A DNA stretch of 64,000 nt from the NCBI GenBank assembly GCA_037015955.1, contig CP143548.1:2474001-2538000 (forward strand). Reading direction: 5' to 3'. The notes under the pieces were generated by a model, which saw only the letters and a list, made by a program, of their open reading frames with translations, did no database searches and had not been told where the DNA came from. Position 1 is the first letter of the stretch. Every line of letters starts with the position of its first letter. The position numbers were made by a program, and so were the translations under genes. This document shows positions 7,736-15,611 of this stretch, piece after piece. Source of the DNA: Lachnospiraceae bacterium JLR.KK008. Lineage in GTDB: Bacteria > Bacillota > Clostridia > Lachnospirales > Lachnospiraceae.

Positions 7736-8365
7736 TTATCTTAACTGTTCAATGTTTCCATTCTGTATAGCATCAATGTTTCCTGCGATTTTTTCCTCAG
7801 ACCAGTTCCACCATTGAATCTCCAGTAATGCAGAAATCGTTTCTTCCGGAAATCGTCTCCTTATCAGTTTTGCGGGAACACCGCCAACAATCGTATATGG
7901 CGGGACGTCTTGCGTGACAACCGCACGAGTTCCAATGATCGCTCCGTCTCCAACCGTGACACCTGCCAAAATAACGGCTTCATAACCAATCCAAACGTCA
8001 TTGCCTATGACAATATCGCCTTTATTATCCCATGCCCTCGTCACGTCCTTTTTCTCCAATCCCCACTCCTCAAAAAATAACGGGAATGGATATGTAGACA
8101 ACGACGATAGCGTATGATTGGCACTGTTGAAAAGAAACTTTGCACCACAGGCAATGGAACAGAATTTCCCAATCTGCAGTTTGTCATGATTTATCGGATA
8201 ATGATATAATACATTGTTTTTCTCAAATAACGCCGGTTCATTCACAAAATCATTATACATTGTAAAATCTCCAACCGTTATATGGGGATTTTTGATTACA
8301 TGTTTCAAATAAATTGTTTCTTTATCTCCTGTACGGGGATAAATCTGTTTTACTGGAATAGTCAT
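7736..8365 (-). CDS. Vat/CatB-type xenobiotic O-acetyltransferase
   Basis: 209 residues of left-handed beta-helix acetyltransferase. The N-terminal YPRTGDKETIYLKHVI is typical of the streptogramin A acetyltransferase (Vat) side of the family. LQIGKFCSIACGAKFLFNSANHTLSSL contains the catalytic-type histidine (ANH), and hexapeptide repeats follow (IVIGNDVWIGYEAVILAG, GAIIGTRAVVT). The end, WWNWSEEKI, is conserved across Vat and CatB. The expected reaction is acetyl-CoA dependent acetylation of a hydroxyl on a drug-like acceptor. Resistance cannot be claimed from sequence alone because many chromosomal homologues have unknown substrates. AGGAGG precedes the ATG. It is the last gene inside the island. 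Confidence 0.85.
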   Translation of the reverse strand: MTIPVKQIYPRTGDKETIYLKHVIKNPHITVGDFTMYNDFVNEPALFEKNNVLYHYPINHDKLQIGKFCSIACGAKFLFNSANHTLSSLSTYPFPLFFEEWGLEKKDVTRAWDNKGDIVIGNDVWIGYEAVILAGVTVGDGAIIGTRAVVTQDVPPYTIVGGVPAKLIRRRFPEETISALLEIQWWNWSEEKIAGNIDAIQNGNIEQLR

Positions 8366-8503
8366 TCAAAGTCCTCCTGTCAGTTTTAGTCCTGTCTACT
8401 TAACTATTCCAGATAAAGCAATGCAGAGTTTCATTTCAACCACCTCTCTTTTAATTTAAAGACAATTATAGACGCTGTTCGATCAGAAAGCAATAACCAG
8501 GCG

Positions 8504-8631
8504 TTGTAAAGGCTGAGAAACGGCATCTTTTTCAGGTACAGCCGGACGTCGTCTGTATCATAATGGAATGCGCCTCATAGAGCGGCCTCCACGTCCTTCC
8601 GTAATATGAAATCAAGTACTGTCTTTCTTTG
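8504..8631 (-). repeat. Island boundary repeat, copy B, with broken radical SAM 5' end
   Basis: Bases 8504-8605 match the first ~40 codons of the radical SAM gene at 1699-2580 (shared blocks TTGTAAAGGCTG, GTACAGCCGGA and GCGGCCTCCACGTCCTTCC) but with small deletions that destroy the frame. Bases 8608-8631 are the 3' end of the FliD-like gene and match 2636-2658. The two copies are direct repeats around the 2.6-8.5 kb island. Confidence 0.7.
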
Positions 8632-9436
8632 AAGATGTATTTGAACTCTTGCAGGAATCCGTGTCCTTATCATCCCCAACTTTCTTATCCACTGTGCTGG
8701 AAAACAACTTTGAAAGAGTATCGGAATAACTGCCGTTACTTGTATATGTTGTCCCCTTAACCTTCGCCGCCGCATTAGCGGCAGCATTGCTGATACCGCC
8801 CGCCTTTTGGGAAATCTTATCGGCAAAAGAGCCTGGGCCGGTGAACAGGGTCTTCAGGGTGATGATATTGGCTTCCTTTAAGGAGTCTTCATCCAGCTCC
8901 AGTTTATTGCCTTTTCCTATGGTAATTCCAACTGTTGAAAGCAGTTTCTCGTTACTGTCTGTTATACCTGTCATCCACATTGCATTGCGAAGTACATGTT
9001 TCGTATCACAATCGCCCGCCTGACCCACTACGGCGTTATAATCCGCAATAAACGCTTTTACCGCTTTTGTAATGGAATCCCAATCATAATCTTCTGTTTC
9101 GGTTTCTTCCCCTGTCTCCTCATCTTTTTTCCTGATCTTCTTTTTCTCCCAAAGGGAAACATTGTTCAGAGCATCCGCTGATTTTTTAAGGGAATCTGCG
9201 CTTGACCGCATGAGCGTCAGCTTCTGCCTGCTGTCTCCCGACACCGATGCGCTTTCTGCATCCTGTTTTGCATAATAGGCTTTCAGTACTTTTCCATAGC
9301 TTCCGTTTTTAATAGAAGCGTAGTCTGAAAGCAGGCTGCCGGAAGAATTGGCAGTTTCGCCCATGAGAGCAGAAAGGTCATAACTCGAATCGTAGTTTGC
9401 ATAGTTTGCATAATCATTAAAATTAACCCCTGACAT
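8612..9436 (-). CDS. Orphan FliD C-terminal-like protein
   Basis: 274 residues, AGGAGGG before ATG. The central part follows the pattern of the flagellar cap protein FliD C-terminal domain: ALNNVSLW near 90, AVKAFIADYNAVVGQAG near 125, then LLSTVGITIGKGNKLELDED and IITLKTLFTGPGSFADKI. Those are the paired helices around the 'early-subdomain' that in FliD ends in an lF-g...a..l motif. FliD itself is longer (400-700 residues) and is followed by fliS. Neither is present here and no flagellar gene lies nearby. The C-terminus is Ser/Thr/Lys-rich (SSNTSSKKDST). It is likely an exported or surface protein borrowing the fold, and forms an operon with the FlxA-like gene 11 bases upstream. Confidence 0.65.
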   Translation of the reverse strand: MSGVNFNDYANYANYDSSYDLSALMGETANSSGSLLSDYASIKNGSYGKVLKAYYAKQDAESASVSGDSRQKLTLMRSSADSLKKSADALNNVSLWEKKKIRKKDEETGEETETEDYDWDSITKAVKAFIADYNAVVGQAGDCDTKHVLRNAMWMTGITDSNEKLLSTVGITIGKGNKLELDEDSLKEANIITLKTLFTGPGSFADKISQKAGGISNAAANAAAKVKGTTYTSNGSYSDTLSKLFSSTVDKKVGDDKDTDSCKSSNTSSKKDST

Positions 9437-9447
9437 ACGTTTCCCTC

Positions 9448-10248
9448 CTATAAACGAATATCCACCGACACATGGGCCGCCGGTCTCTGTGATGTGGTCC
9501 CGGCTGCCGCCGCACCATTGGAACCGGGAATAATATCTGCCTGTGTATTTACATCTTCTCTCTGTGCATCTGCACCAGGCACATTCTCATCTGCATCTTT
9601 TCCGTTAGCGTTCTTTGTACCCTTATCATCCTTTTCTTCCCTGCTGTCCGTCTTTGCTGCTTCCTCCATTGCCTTGCCTGCGTCTGCCAGCGCAGAAAGC
9701 TGTGCGGATGACGCTGCCTGTGCTTTCTGTTCAACTTTGGCAAGTTCTTCTTCCTTTTTCTGCGTATCACCGCCTCTGGTCTGATCCAGCTTGATTTCGG
9801 ATTGCAGGATTCCGGATCTTCCTTCCATTTTGGTCGCCACGCTGCCCTGTACCTTCGCCTGTTTTACAGAGCTGTCCGCAGAAATCATTGCTGTCATACT
9901 TGCCTGTGACAGTCCGGCGCTTTTATTCCCCGCTTTTGTATTTCCTGCGTTTCCTGTGCCTCCAAACATATTGTCCACAGAGGAACCTTTTGCCTGTTGT
10001 TTCTCTTTGCGCTGCTCCATCTGATGCTGCCTTAACTGCATATTCATGTCACTGATCTTCTGCTGTATTTCCTGCCGCTTCTTCATCTTTTCTTCCAATG
10101 AAATATCCTCATTGGAAGAGAGCTCCTGCAGCTGCTTCTGCGCATTGGCAATCTGGTTCTGAATACTCCGGCTGTAAGAATCTGTTGCCTTGTTCATTCC
10201 CATCCGCCCCATTTGTGTGTCTGCCCCGTTAATACCATTGATTTTCAT
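9448..10248 (-). CDS. FlxA-like coiled-coil protein
   Basis: 266 residues, AGGAGG before ATG. Residues 25-95 are a heptad-like coiled coil (IQNQIANAQKQLQELSSNED, KMKKRQEIQQKISDMNMQLR) typical of the FlxA-like family, whose founding member is a flagellar-regulon gene of unknown function in E. coli. The rest is low-complexity Ala, Lys, Glu and Asp, ending VSVDIRL. There is no signal peptide or membrane segment. It heads a two-gene unit with the FliD-like gene and sits next to an AgrC/AgrA-like pair that might control it. The family assignment is by pattern only. Confidence 0.65.
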   Translation of the reverse strand: MKINGINGADTQMGRMGMNKATDSYSRSIQNQIANAQKQLQELSSNEDISLEEKMKKRQEIQQKISDMNMQLRQHQMEQRKEKQQAKGSSVDNMFGGTGNAGNTKAGNKSAGLSQASMTAMISADSSVKQAKVQGSVATKMEGRSGILQSEIKLDQTRGGDTQKKEEELAKVEQKAQAASSAQLSALADAGKAMEEAAKTDSREEKDDKGTKNANGKDADENVPGADAQREDVNTQADIIPGSNGAAAAGTTSQRPAAHVSVDIRL

Positions 10249-10455
10249 GTCTCTTTTCCTCCTGATACAAATTAGATATTGTTTTCAACAGCGGTTGCTT
10301 ACACTTTTTCCTGATTCCCACCTGTTCTCAATTTTTGTTTCGGAGTTAAATTCCACATATGAAACGGATATGCAGTGAACCGGCCTTTTTCTGCTGTGAG
10401 CCCATAATAATACCTCTCATGCCAGAACGGTTTATCTGACACAAGAGGCTCTTTT

Positions 10456-11832
10456 TCATTCCATCATCAGCATAACACTGAGGCGGAATTCGTCATCTTT
10501 CAGATCAATGGCTATATCCCCGGAATATTTCCTTGCCACCATGCGGATATTGGATAACCCATATCCATGACCTTCCGTCTTTTCTTTTGACGTAACAGGC
10601 AGCTCCCGTTCTTCATCCCATCGCAGATTTCCGATAAAGCTGTTGCTTATCTCGATCATATAGGCATTATTTCTGTGGTAAGAAAGGACGGATATATATG
10701 GCTCTTTGCTCTTTCCTGCATTCTCCATTGCGTTTTGCAGAGCATTGTTCAAGATCACGCTGACGTCAAAAGCGTTGATGTTCGTGCCACTGGGATAATA
10801 AAAATCAGACCGGAAACATATCTTTCTTTTCTCTGCTTCCCTTTTTAATTCCTGCAGGATCACATCCGTTACAGGATTCCCGCTTTTTATCTCCCCTGTT
10901 ATCCGGGACAGGGCGGACTTTAATTCCTCGCCATAATCCATTGCTTCCTTCATATTGTTTCCGGCATAAAGCCTTTCCAGCGTAAGGATATGATTTGTCA
11001 TGTCATGCCTGATGCTGCGTATGTTCTGATACAGGCTCTCTACCTGTCCGATATGCCTTTTCATGCTGTCAACCTGTGTGGCAAGCAGTTCGTTCTGCAG
11101 CTTTTCTTCCTGTCTCGCCTTGATGTTCTGGAACAGCACGGTCATTACTACGATCGTAACAATGGATATGCCAAAATGCAGAAATGCCAGTCCATTGTAT
11201 AAACCATCAATAGGCTCCATCCAACTCATTCCCGAACTGGTTTGATACTGTATCAGGATTCCGTATCCTGTCATTCCTGTGATGGAAGGTACAATCAGCA
11301 TAAACATTTCCTTTATGTTCATGTCCTCCCTTTTGTAAACATAAGTCTTTGCAATATATCTTACACTGATTCCCAACAATGCGAAGCTGATCCCCGTGTC
11401 CAGCAGTTCCACTCCGCCAAATATCAATATCTTAGCAAGCAGGTGTCTTTCCGGTATATAAAAGGCTTCAGACACAATCTTTATGTTATATATGGCATCT
11501 GTTATTATCCTCGTCATATACCCTGATAGCCAGTGCAGGGAAAAGAATGTTGCCGCTATAAACGTCTTCTGCTTATAATTCCTGCGGTCTATCCTGCACA
11601 TGACAAGAAATGCCGACAAGATCCCCAAACTGTATGCCACAAATATATTTATTTCCATTGGCACAAGATACAGAAGCAGCATTGTGGCAAAATAAGCGAT
11701 CCCGATACAGGCCGATCCCTTCTTATTTTCCATGAATGGCTTGGCAAAACGATATAGAATATACCCTGCTCCACACATTGCCGCTATGGCATCGACCGCA
11801 GATATTACCGTCAATATATCCATGTGTTCCAT
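10456..11832 (-). CDS. AgrC-like sensor histidine kinase (GHKL ATPase)
   Basis: 458 residues. The first ~230 hold six or seven membrane segments, as in quorum-sensing peptide receptors. A linker coiled coil leads to SIRHDMTNHILTLERLY near residue 275, the HPK10 phospho-acceptor motif. The ATPase domain has N boxes NALQNAMENA and glycine-rich GHGYGLSNIRM near the C-terminus. It should phosphorylate the response regulator encoded immediately upstream (start codon abuts that stop). No AgrB/AgrD-type peptide genes are visible nearby, so the ligand is unknown. Neighbouring FlxA/FliD-like genes are possible targets. Confidence 0.9.
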   Translation of the reverse strand: MEHMDILTVISAVDAIAAMCGAGYILYRFAKPFMENKKGSACIGIAYFATMLLLYLVPMEINIFVAYSLGILSAFLVMCRIDRRNYKQKTFIAATFFSLHWLSGYMTRIITDAIYNIKIVSEAFYIPERHLLAKILIFGGVELLDTGISFALLGISVRYIAKTYVYKREDMNIKEMFMLIVPSITGMTGYGILIQYQTSSGMSWMEPIDGLYNGLAFLHFGISIVTIVVMTVLFQNIKARQEEKLQNELLATQVDSMKRHIGQVESLYQNIRSIRHDMTNHILTLERLYAGNNMKEAMDYGEELKSALSRITGEIKSGNPVTDVILQELKREAEKRKICFRSDFYYPSGTNINAFDVSVILNNALQNAMENAGKSKEPYISVLSYHRNNAYMIEISNSFIGNLRWDEERELPVTSKEKTEGHGYGLSNIRMVARKYSGDIAIDLKDDEFRLSVMLMME

Positions 11833-12555
11833 CTATCTTCTCCTTTTCCTCTGGTTATAACGCAGATACTGTTTTACAAACCCCTGGTAATTCTGCTTTG
11901 CCATCAGTGCCTGCCCTTTTTTGAGATAGACGGTTGTTGCATCATATTTCCTGATATACCTGAAGTTCACAAGAAACGACCTGTGGGTGCGGTAAAATTC
12001 ATCCCCTGCTTTTTCTTCAAGTTCTTTCATTTTCCCATAATATTCTATATCTGCATCCATCATATGCAGAATTACTTTCCGGTCAAATACCTCCGCATAT
12101 ACAACATCCTCCAGATTGACAGTGATATGTTTTCCTCCTGTGGTTATGAGCAGGCTCGGCATTTCCTTTTTCCTGCTTTCACTCTCCAGCTTCTTTCTGT
12201 CCACAGACTGTTTTACGGCATTTTGCAATACCTTTGCAAATTTCCTGTCATCAAAGGGTTTTACCAGATAATGGAACGCCCCTACGTCGAATGCCTGAAA
12301 CACAAAATCATCCAGAGCAGTCACAAAGATAATAATCGCCTTTTTATTTTTTCTACGCAGTTCCTTTGCTGTTTCCATGCCATTCTTCCCCGGCATCTGA
12401 ATATCGAGCAGCAGAATATCCGGCTCTTTCTCTGACGACAGCAGCTCCTCCCCTGACCTGTACAGTGACAGATCTGCTTTCGGATAGAGTTTCCCTATCT
12501 TTTCCGCAAACATATCCCTGATTTCTTTTTCATCGTCACATACTGCTATCTGCAT
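11833..12555 (-). CDS. LytTR-family response regulator (AgrA-like)
   Basis: 240 residues. The N-terminal receiver has the acidic pair CDDEKE, phospho-acceptor Asp in LLLDIQMPGKNG near residue 55, Thr in FVTAL and Lys in LVKPFDD. The C-terminal LytTR DNA-binding domain (from about 135) shows EVFDRKVILHM, EEKAGDEFYRTHRSFLVN and a basic end, QRKRRR. It is co-transcribed with the AgrC-like kinase. LytTR proteins bind spaced direct repeats; I could not identify a convincing pair upstream of the FlxA-like gene. Confidence 0.9.
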   Translation of the reverse strand: MQIAVCDDEKEIRDMFAEKIGKLYPKADLSLYRSGEELLSSEKEPDILLLDIQMPGKNGMETAKELRRKNKKAIIIFVTALDDFVFQAFDVGAFHYLVKPFDDRKFAKVLQNAVKQSVDRKKLESESRKKEMPSLLITTGGKHITVNLEDVVYAEVFDRKVILHMMDADIEYYGKMKELEEKAGDEFYRTHRSFLVNFRYIRKYDATTVYLKKGQALMAKQNYQGFVKQYLRYNQRKRRR

Positions 12556-12663
12556 TTTTTCACTCCCTTTGTATTTCCATAAGATTATATCGGAACGATA
12601 TGGTTGCCGGTAAAATGGGGATGATGTGAGACGGCTTTTTTCCGCTGTGGATTATCAAGACAT

Positions 12664-12686
12664 AAAAAGGACTGTCGAAACAGTCC
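12664..12686 (-). terminator. Terminator downstream of the MBL-fold gene
   Basis: Stem GGACTG (12669-12674) / CAGTCC (12681-12686), extended by T.A pairs, with TTTTTATG after it on the minus strand. It closely resembles the hairpin at 2862-2894. Confidence 0.7.
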
Positions 12687-12732
12687 CTCCTCCATTCTGT
12701 CTTCCCACTCCCCACACAAAGGGGACGATCCC

Positions 12733-13611
12733 CTATCCCCTCTGCCAGAGCAGCATGTTATCCTGAAATTCAACCGTCAGTTTCCCATTATCTTTCAGCC
12801 ATGAAAGGTAAGACCGCACCGTGCTTCCCACCAATCCATACTGCTCAAAATTCATGGTAAGCCCGTAGCCTTTGAACACTTCCTGCAAAATATGCTCAAA
12901 GCATACCGGCTTTTCACAGACAGATAAAATCCTCTCTGCGATACTCTGCACCTTATCTCTGTTGTAACGGACAAGTTCCTTCACATCGGCAGAGGCTTCC
13001 GCATGAGCGGGGACAAACATGGCGGCCTCCATCTTCTCCACCCTATCCAATGTCTGCAGATAGGCGCCCACATCATAAATGAACGAGACAGCATACTTGT
13101 CCAATGTCTCCCTGCTGCTGATGCAGTCTGCGAGGAACACTACACCATCTGGCATACGGAAACCTACCATATCGAAAAAATGTCCAGGCAAGGGTATCAC
13201 TTCAATCTCCTTCGGGAAACCTGCCTCTGAGAAATCTGTCACCTCGCTCGCCGGCGCCATCAAAAACTTATGTCGCAAGTCCCTGCACGGATAGCCGCCG
13301 TACAGGAAGGACGGCTCCAATAGCGGATATTTTGTAAATGCCGCCTCAATACCACTGGAATAAATCCTGCATCCCGTCTGCCCTTGCAAGTATTTGTTAC
13401 CGCCAATATGGTCTGCGTTGGAGTGAGTATTCAGTATTGCCGTCAGATGCCAGCCGTTCCTGTCCAGTATCTGCCTGACCTTCCGCCCCGCATCTTTGTC
13501 ATTCCCGCTGTCAATCAGGTAGACATGATCCTTGTCCGCCACATAGACGCCTATTTTTGCCGGACAGTTTATGTAATAGCATTTCTCACTGATCTGTACC
13601 AATTCATACAT
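12733..13611 (-). CDS. Metallo-beta-lactamase-fold hydrolase with altered metal motif
   Basis: 292 residues. The fold signatures are present: IGVYVADKDHVYLIDSGND at the start, LNTHSNADHIGG near 62, PGHFFDMVG near 145 and FLADCI with VPAHAE later, then a winged-helix-like C-terminal third. The first metal motif reads H-S-N-A-D-H where the family usually has HxHxDH, so one zinc ligand is Asn. That may leave a single metal site or a changed activity. The substrate is unknown; family members hydrolyse thioesters, nucleic acids or lactones. It is transcribed from one arm of the symmetric promoter at 13686-13720 and ends at a hairpin. Confidence 0.8.
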   Translation of the reverse strand: MYELVQISEKCYYINCPAKIGVYVADKDHVYLIDSGNDKDAGRKVRQILDRNGWHLTAILNTHSNADHIGGNKYLQGQTGCRIYSSGIEAAFTKYPLLEPSFLYGGYPCRDLRHKFLMAPASEVTDFSEAGFPKEIEVIPLPGHFFDMVGFRMPDGVVFLADCISSRETLDKYAVSFIYDVGAYLQTLDRVEKMEAAMFVPAHAEASADVKELVRYNRDKVQSIAERILSVCEKPVCFEHILQEVFKGYGLTMNFEQYGLVGSTVRSYLSWLKDNGKLTVEFQDNMLLWQRG

Positions 13612-13685
13612 TTTTGTTTTCTCCTTATTCCTTTGTTTCCAATTTACTTTGGCAGTAAGTCATTCCTGCCAGGGTAAATGTGTCC

Positions 13686-13720
13686 TTTGAATTATACCCG
13701 TATCTGTGATATAATTCAAA
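13686..13720. promoter_or_regulatory. Perfectly symmetric back-to-back promoter
   Basis: TTTGAATTATA (13686-13696) and its exact reverse complement TATAATTCAAA (13710-13720) create TTGAAT-17-TATAAT on both strands. Each -10 box overlaps the other strand's -35 box. On the plus strand it serves the gene at 13786, on the minus strand the MBL gene ending at 12733, each with a 5' leader of roughly 65-75 bases. Confidence 0.7.
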
Positions 13721-13785
13721 CTACCATACCGGCAGAGGCAGCTTATCACAACAAAGGGCGAGACAAGAGGGAAGTCAGGTGGATA

Positions 13786-14094
13786 ATGTTAGGTGGAATT
13801 TGTGATGCGTCCGCGTTTTTAGGTACGATAAGTATTTTGAACAATGTAGTTCATACGTGCAATGACCTGAATGATTTAAAACAATGGGCAGGCGCTAATT
13901 ACACAGGAGAGGCCAACTATATCGCCAAGCAGGCGGTATGCAATATAAATGTTGTAACCGCTAATGGCACGGCGCCTTTGGAATTTGCAAAAGAAATCCT
14001 GTTTGCATTAAATGTGGCTGATGAAAAAACTATCGCTGACTGGTACAATTTTCACAAAATAGACGTCTATACTGCTCCGATGCCTGAGATGTAG
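13786..14094 (+). CDS. Small hypothetical protein, 102 residues
   Basis: It starts at ATG 13786 after TCAGGTGG, downstream of the plus-strand arm of the symmetric promoter. The N-terminal third (LGGICDASAFLGTISILNNV) is mildly hydrophobic. The rest is soluble-looking with WAGANYTGEANYIAKQAV and ends IDVYTAPMPEM. The frame is open further upstream to 13678, but that part overlaps the promoter. No family recognised. Being driven by a promoter shared with a hydrolase suggests joint expression, but a functional link is only inferred. Confidence 0.5.
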   Translation: MLGGICDASAFLGTISILNNVVHTCNDLNDLKQWAGANYTGEANYIAKQAVCNINVVTANGTAPLEFAKEILFALNVADEKTIADWYNFHKIDVYTAPMPEM

Positions 14095-14140
14095 TTTCCT
14101 GCCTCTCATGAAGTTTGCTGTGGCTGTAGGTCAGACTCAA

Positions 14141-14180
14141 AAATACCGTTGCATGGATACAGACCCAGGTAGCGGTATTT
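14141..14180. terminator. Possible terminator between convergent genes
   Basis: AAATACCG (14141-14148) pairs with CGGTATTT (14173-14180) across a long loop with further partial pairing. It lies between the ends of the plus-strand gene at 13786 and the minus-strand YdeI-like gene. The U-tract is weak. Confidence 0.35.
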
Positions 14181-14237
14181 CCTTATCGATATTTGATGCA
14201 CCCTGGCAAGTTTCGTGTCTGGATGGCTGCTAAACAC

Positions 14238-14810
14238 TCATTCTGTCAATCTTCCATTATCATTCCATTCGCCATACATAACTCCGTTTTTGGTATTCTC
14301 TATTAGTTTCTGCAGTCTGCTCTGAAATAGTTCCGGCTGCTTCTTTTTGATCTGTATGGTATCAATCCGTACCCGCTGGTATAGGGGAGGGAATTTCTGA
14401 AAATGATTCCAGACATCCGCATCTGCTTTTAAGGCTCTTTCGATATCCTCGTCAATGACAAACCCTTCTGGCGACATGTCGGGCAGTACGGCTCTCCCGG
14501 CGTCAGTCATCAGCCCCAGACGTTCCATTCTCCGACAGCGTTCTTTATTTAACTCAGACCATAAACTTCTTTTTCTTCGGGGAGCCAGTCTCTGGGCAGT
14601 CACGCCGTTATCCATTTTTTTAGTAGTGCTGTCTATCCAGCCGAAGCACATGGCCTCTTCAACGGAATCTATATACCAGAAAGTGCCATCATCGACCGGG
14701 CGGCCCCGTTTTACGATTACCCAGCATTCTTTTTCTCTGTCATGGTTATTTATGAGCCATTCCCGCAGTTCATAGCGGTTTTTCGCTTCAAGCAGATTTG
14801 TAAATTCCAT
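14238..14810 (-). CDS. YdeI/OmpD-associated family protein
   Basis: 190 residues, CGGAGAAA before ATG. It shows the family's conserved start (REWLINNHDREKECWVIVKRG), the core VEEAMCFGWIDSTTKKMDNG near residue 50, and FQKFPPLYQRVRIDTIQIKK toward the C-terminus, with the RxxWSxxN segment (SLWSELN). Proteins of this group were linked to bacteriocin or stress tolerance in other bacteria, but the biochemical role is unsettled. It stands alone between hairpins, so it is probably a single-gene unit. Confidence 0.85.
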   Translation of the reverse strand: MEFTNLLEAKNRYELREWLINNHDREKECWVIVKRGRPVDDGTFWYIDSVEEAMCFGWIDSTTKKMDNGVTAQRLAPRRKRSLWSELNKERCRRMERLGLMTDAGRAVLPDMSPEGFVIDEDIERALKADADVWNHFQKFPPLYQRVRIDTIQIKKKQPELFQSRLQKLIENTKNGVMYGEWNDNGRLTE

Positions 14811-14891
14811 AAGTATTTCTCCGGTTTCGATACCCTCAGTGGACAGGGGCAGTAATTATTTATAGTAAAATCAAGCATTTTCCGCCGGCAG

Positions 14892-15611
14892 TCATGCCTT
14901 TCTGTCAAAGTTTCCCCCTGTTGGTAATGATTCGTCAGAAATCGCCTTCATCATCATTTGTGTAACGCTTTTTACCCCGGTGCCAGTGGCGGACAACGTA
15001 AATGTTTCCGGCTCTCTGCCCGCAGCCGGCTTTTTTCTTTCCTCCCGCAGCCGGACTGTCTTTTCTTCCTCCGCTTTTTTCTCCTCACGCCTTCTGGCAG
15101 CTTTTTCTTCGGCAGCTTTCTTCTCTTTTGCCCGCCGCTGTGCATTTTCTCTGGCTATCGTTCCATCCGGGTCATTGGTGCCTGAGGATATGGCGGTTAT
15201 ATTTCCATTCGCATCAATTTGATAACAAATACTTGTCAATGTTCCCTGTGAATGGGATACCGCATAGGAGGCACAATCCGGCAGGGCTGCCAGATTTTCC
15301 TCCAGATACTTGGCCTTTTGAGGATCATTCATACACTTTTTCAGGAAAATCCCCGATACGGATACCGTTGTCTGAACTCCCTGCATTGAGGTAATCCCCG
15401 TATTCATATAGCTGTATTTCCTCTGCAAGTATCGCGAATAGTCATTGACATTGCTGTAACCTGTCTTGATCTGTTCTGTCTTTGTTATGCCAGGTTTTGA
15501 GGTTTTCAGCTCCACTGTACTTGTTGTCACATTACCTTCCCTCATGGTATCTGTGCAATCTTTCCCATAATCGCTGTAACTGTTTGCAATTTCCATTAAC
15601 ATCATTCTCAT
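14892..15611 (-). CDS. Hypothetical protein, uncharacterised clostridial family (DUF6033-like)
   Basis: 239 residues; its start overlaps the stop of the preceding gene (ATGA), so the two are translationally coupled. It has an N-terminal segment with Ser/Tyr/Thr, a globular middle (SRYLQRKYSYM, VSVSGIFLKKCMNDPQKAKYL, then ICYQIDANGNITAI), then a strongly charged Ala/Glu/Lys/Arg helix at about 155-200 (EKKAAEEKAARRREEKKAEE). The pattern resembles an uncharacterised Lachnospiraceae family I associate with DUF6033; this is from memory. No signal peptide. Function unknown. Probably part of the same functional set as the FlxA-like and FliD-like genes. Confidence 0.6.
   Translation of the reverse strand: MRMMLMEIANSYSDYGKDCTDTMREGNVTTSTVELKTSKPGITKTEQIKTGYSNVNDYSRYLQRKYSYMNTGITSMQGVQTTVSVSGIFLKKCMNDPQKAKYLEENLAALPDCASYAVSHSQGTLTSICYQIDANGNITAISSGTNDPDGTIARENAQRRAKEKKAAEEKAARRREEKKAEEEKTVRLREERKKPAAGREPETFTLSATGTGVKSVTQMMMKAISDESLPTGGNFDRKA

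Noticed and set aside
10249-10455. AgrA/LytTR direct repeats upstream of the FlxA-like gene
   Set aside because: No pair of matching 9-base sites with the expected 12-13 base spacing was found.
12585-12773. 62-codon minus-strand frame between the MBL and response-regulator genes
   Set aside because: It overlaps the end of the MBL gene and a terminator hairpin, with no start signal.
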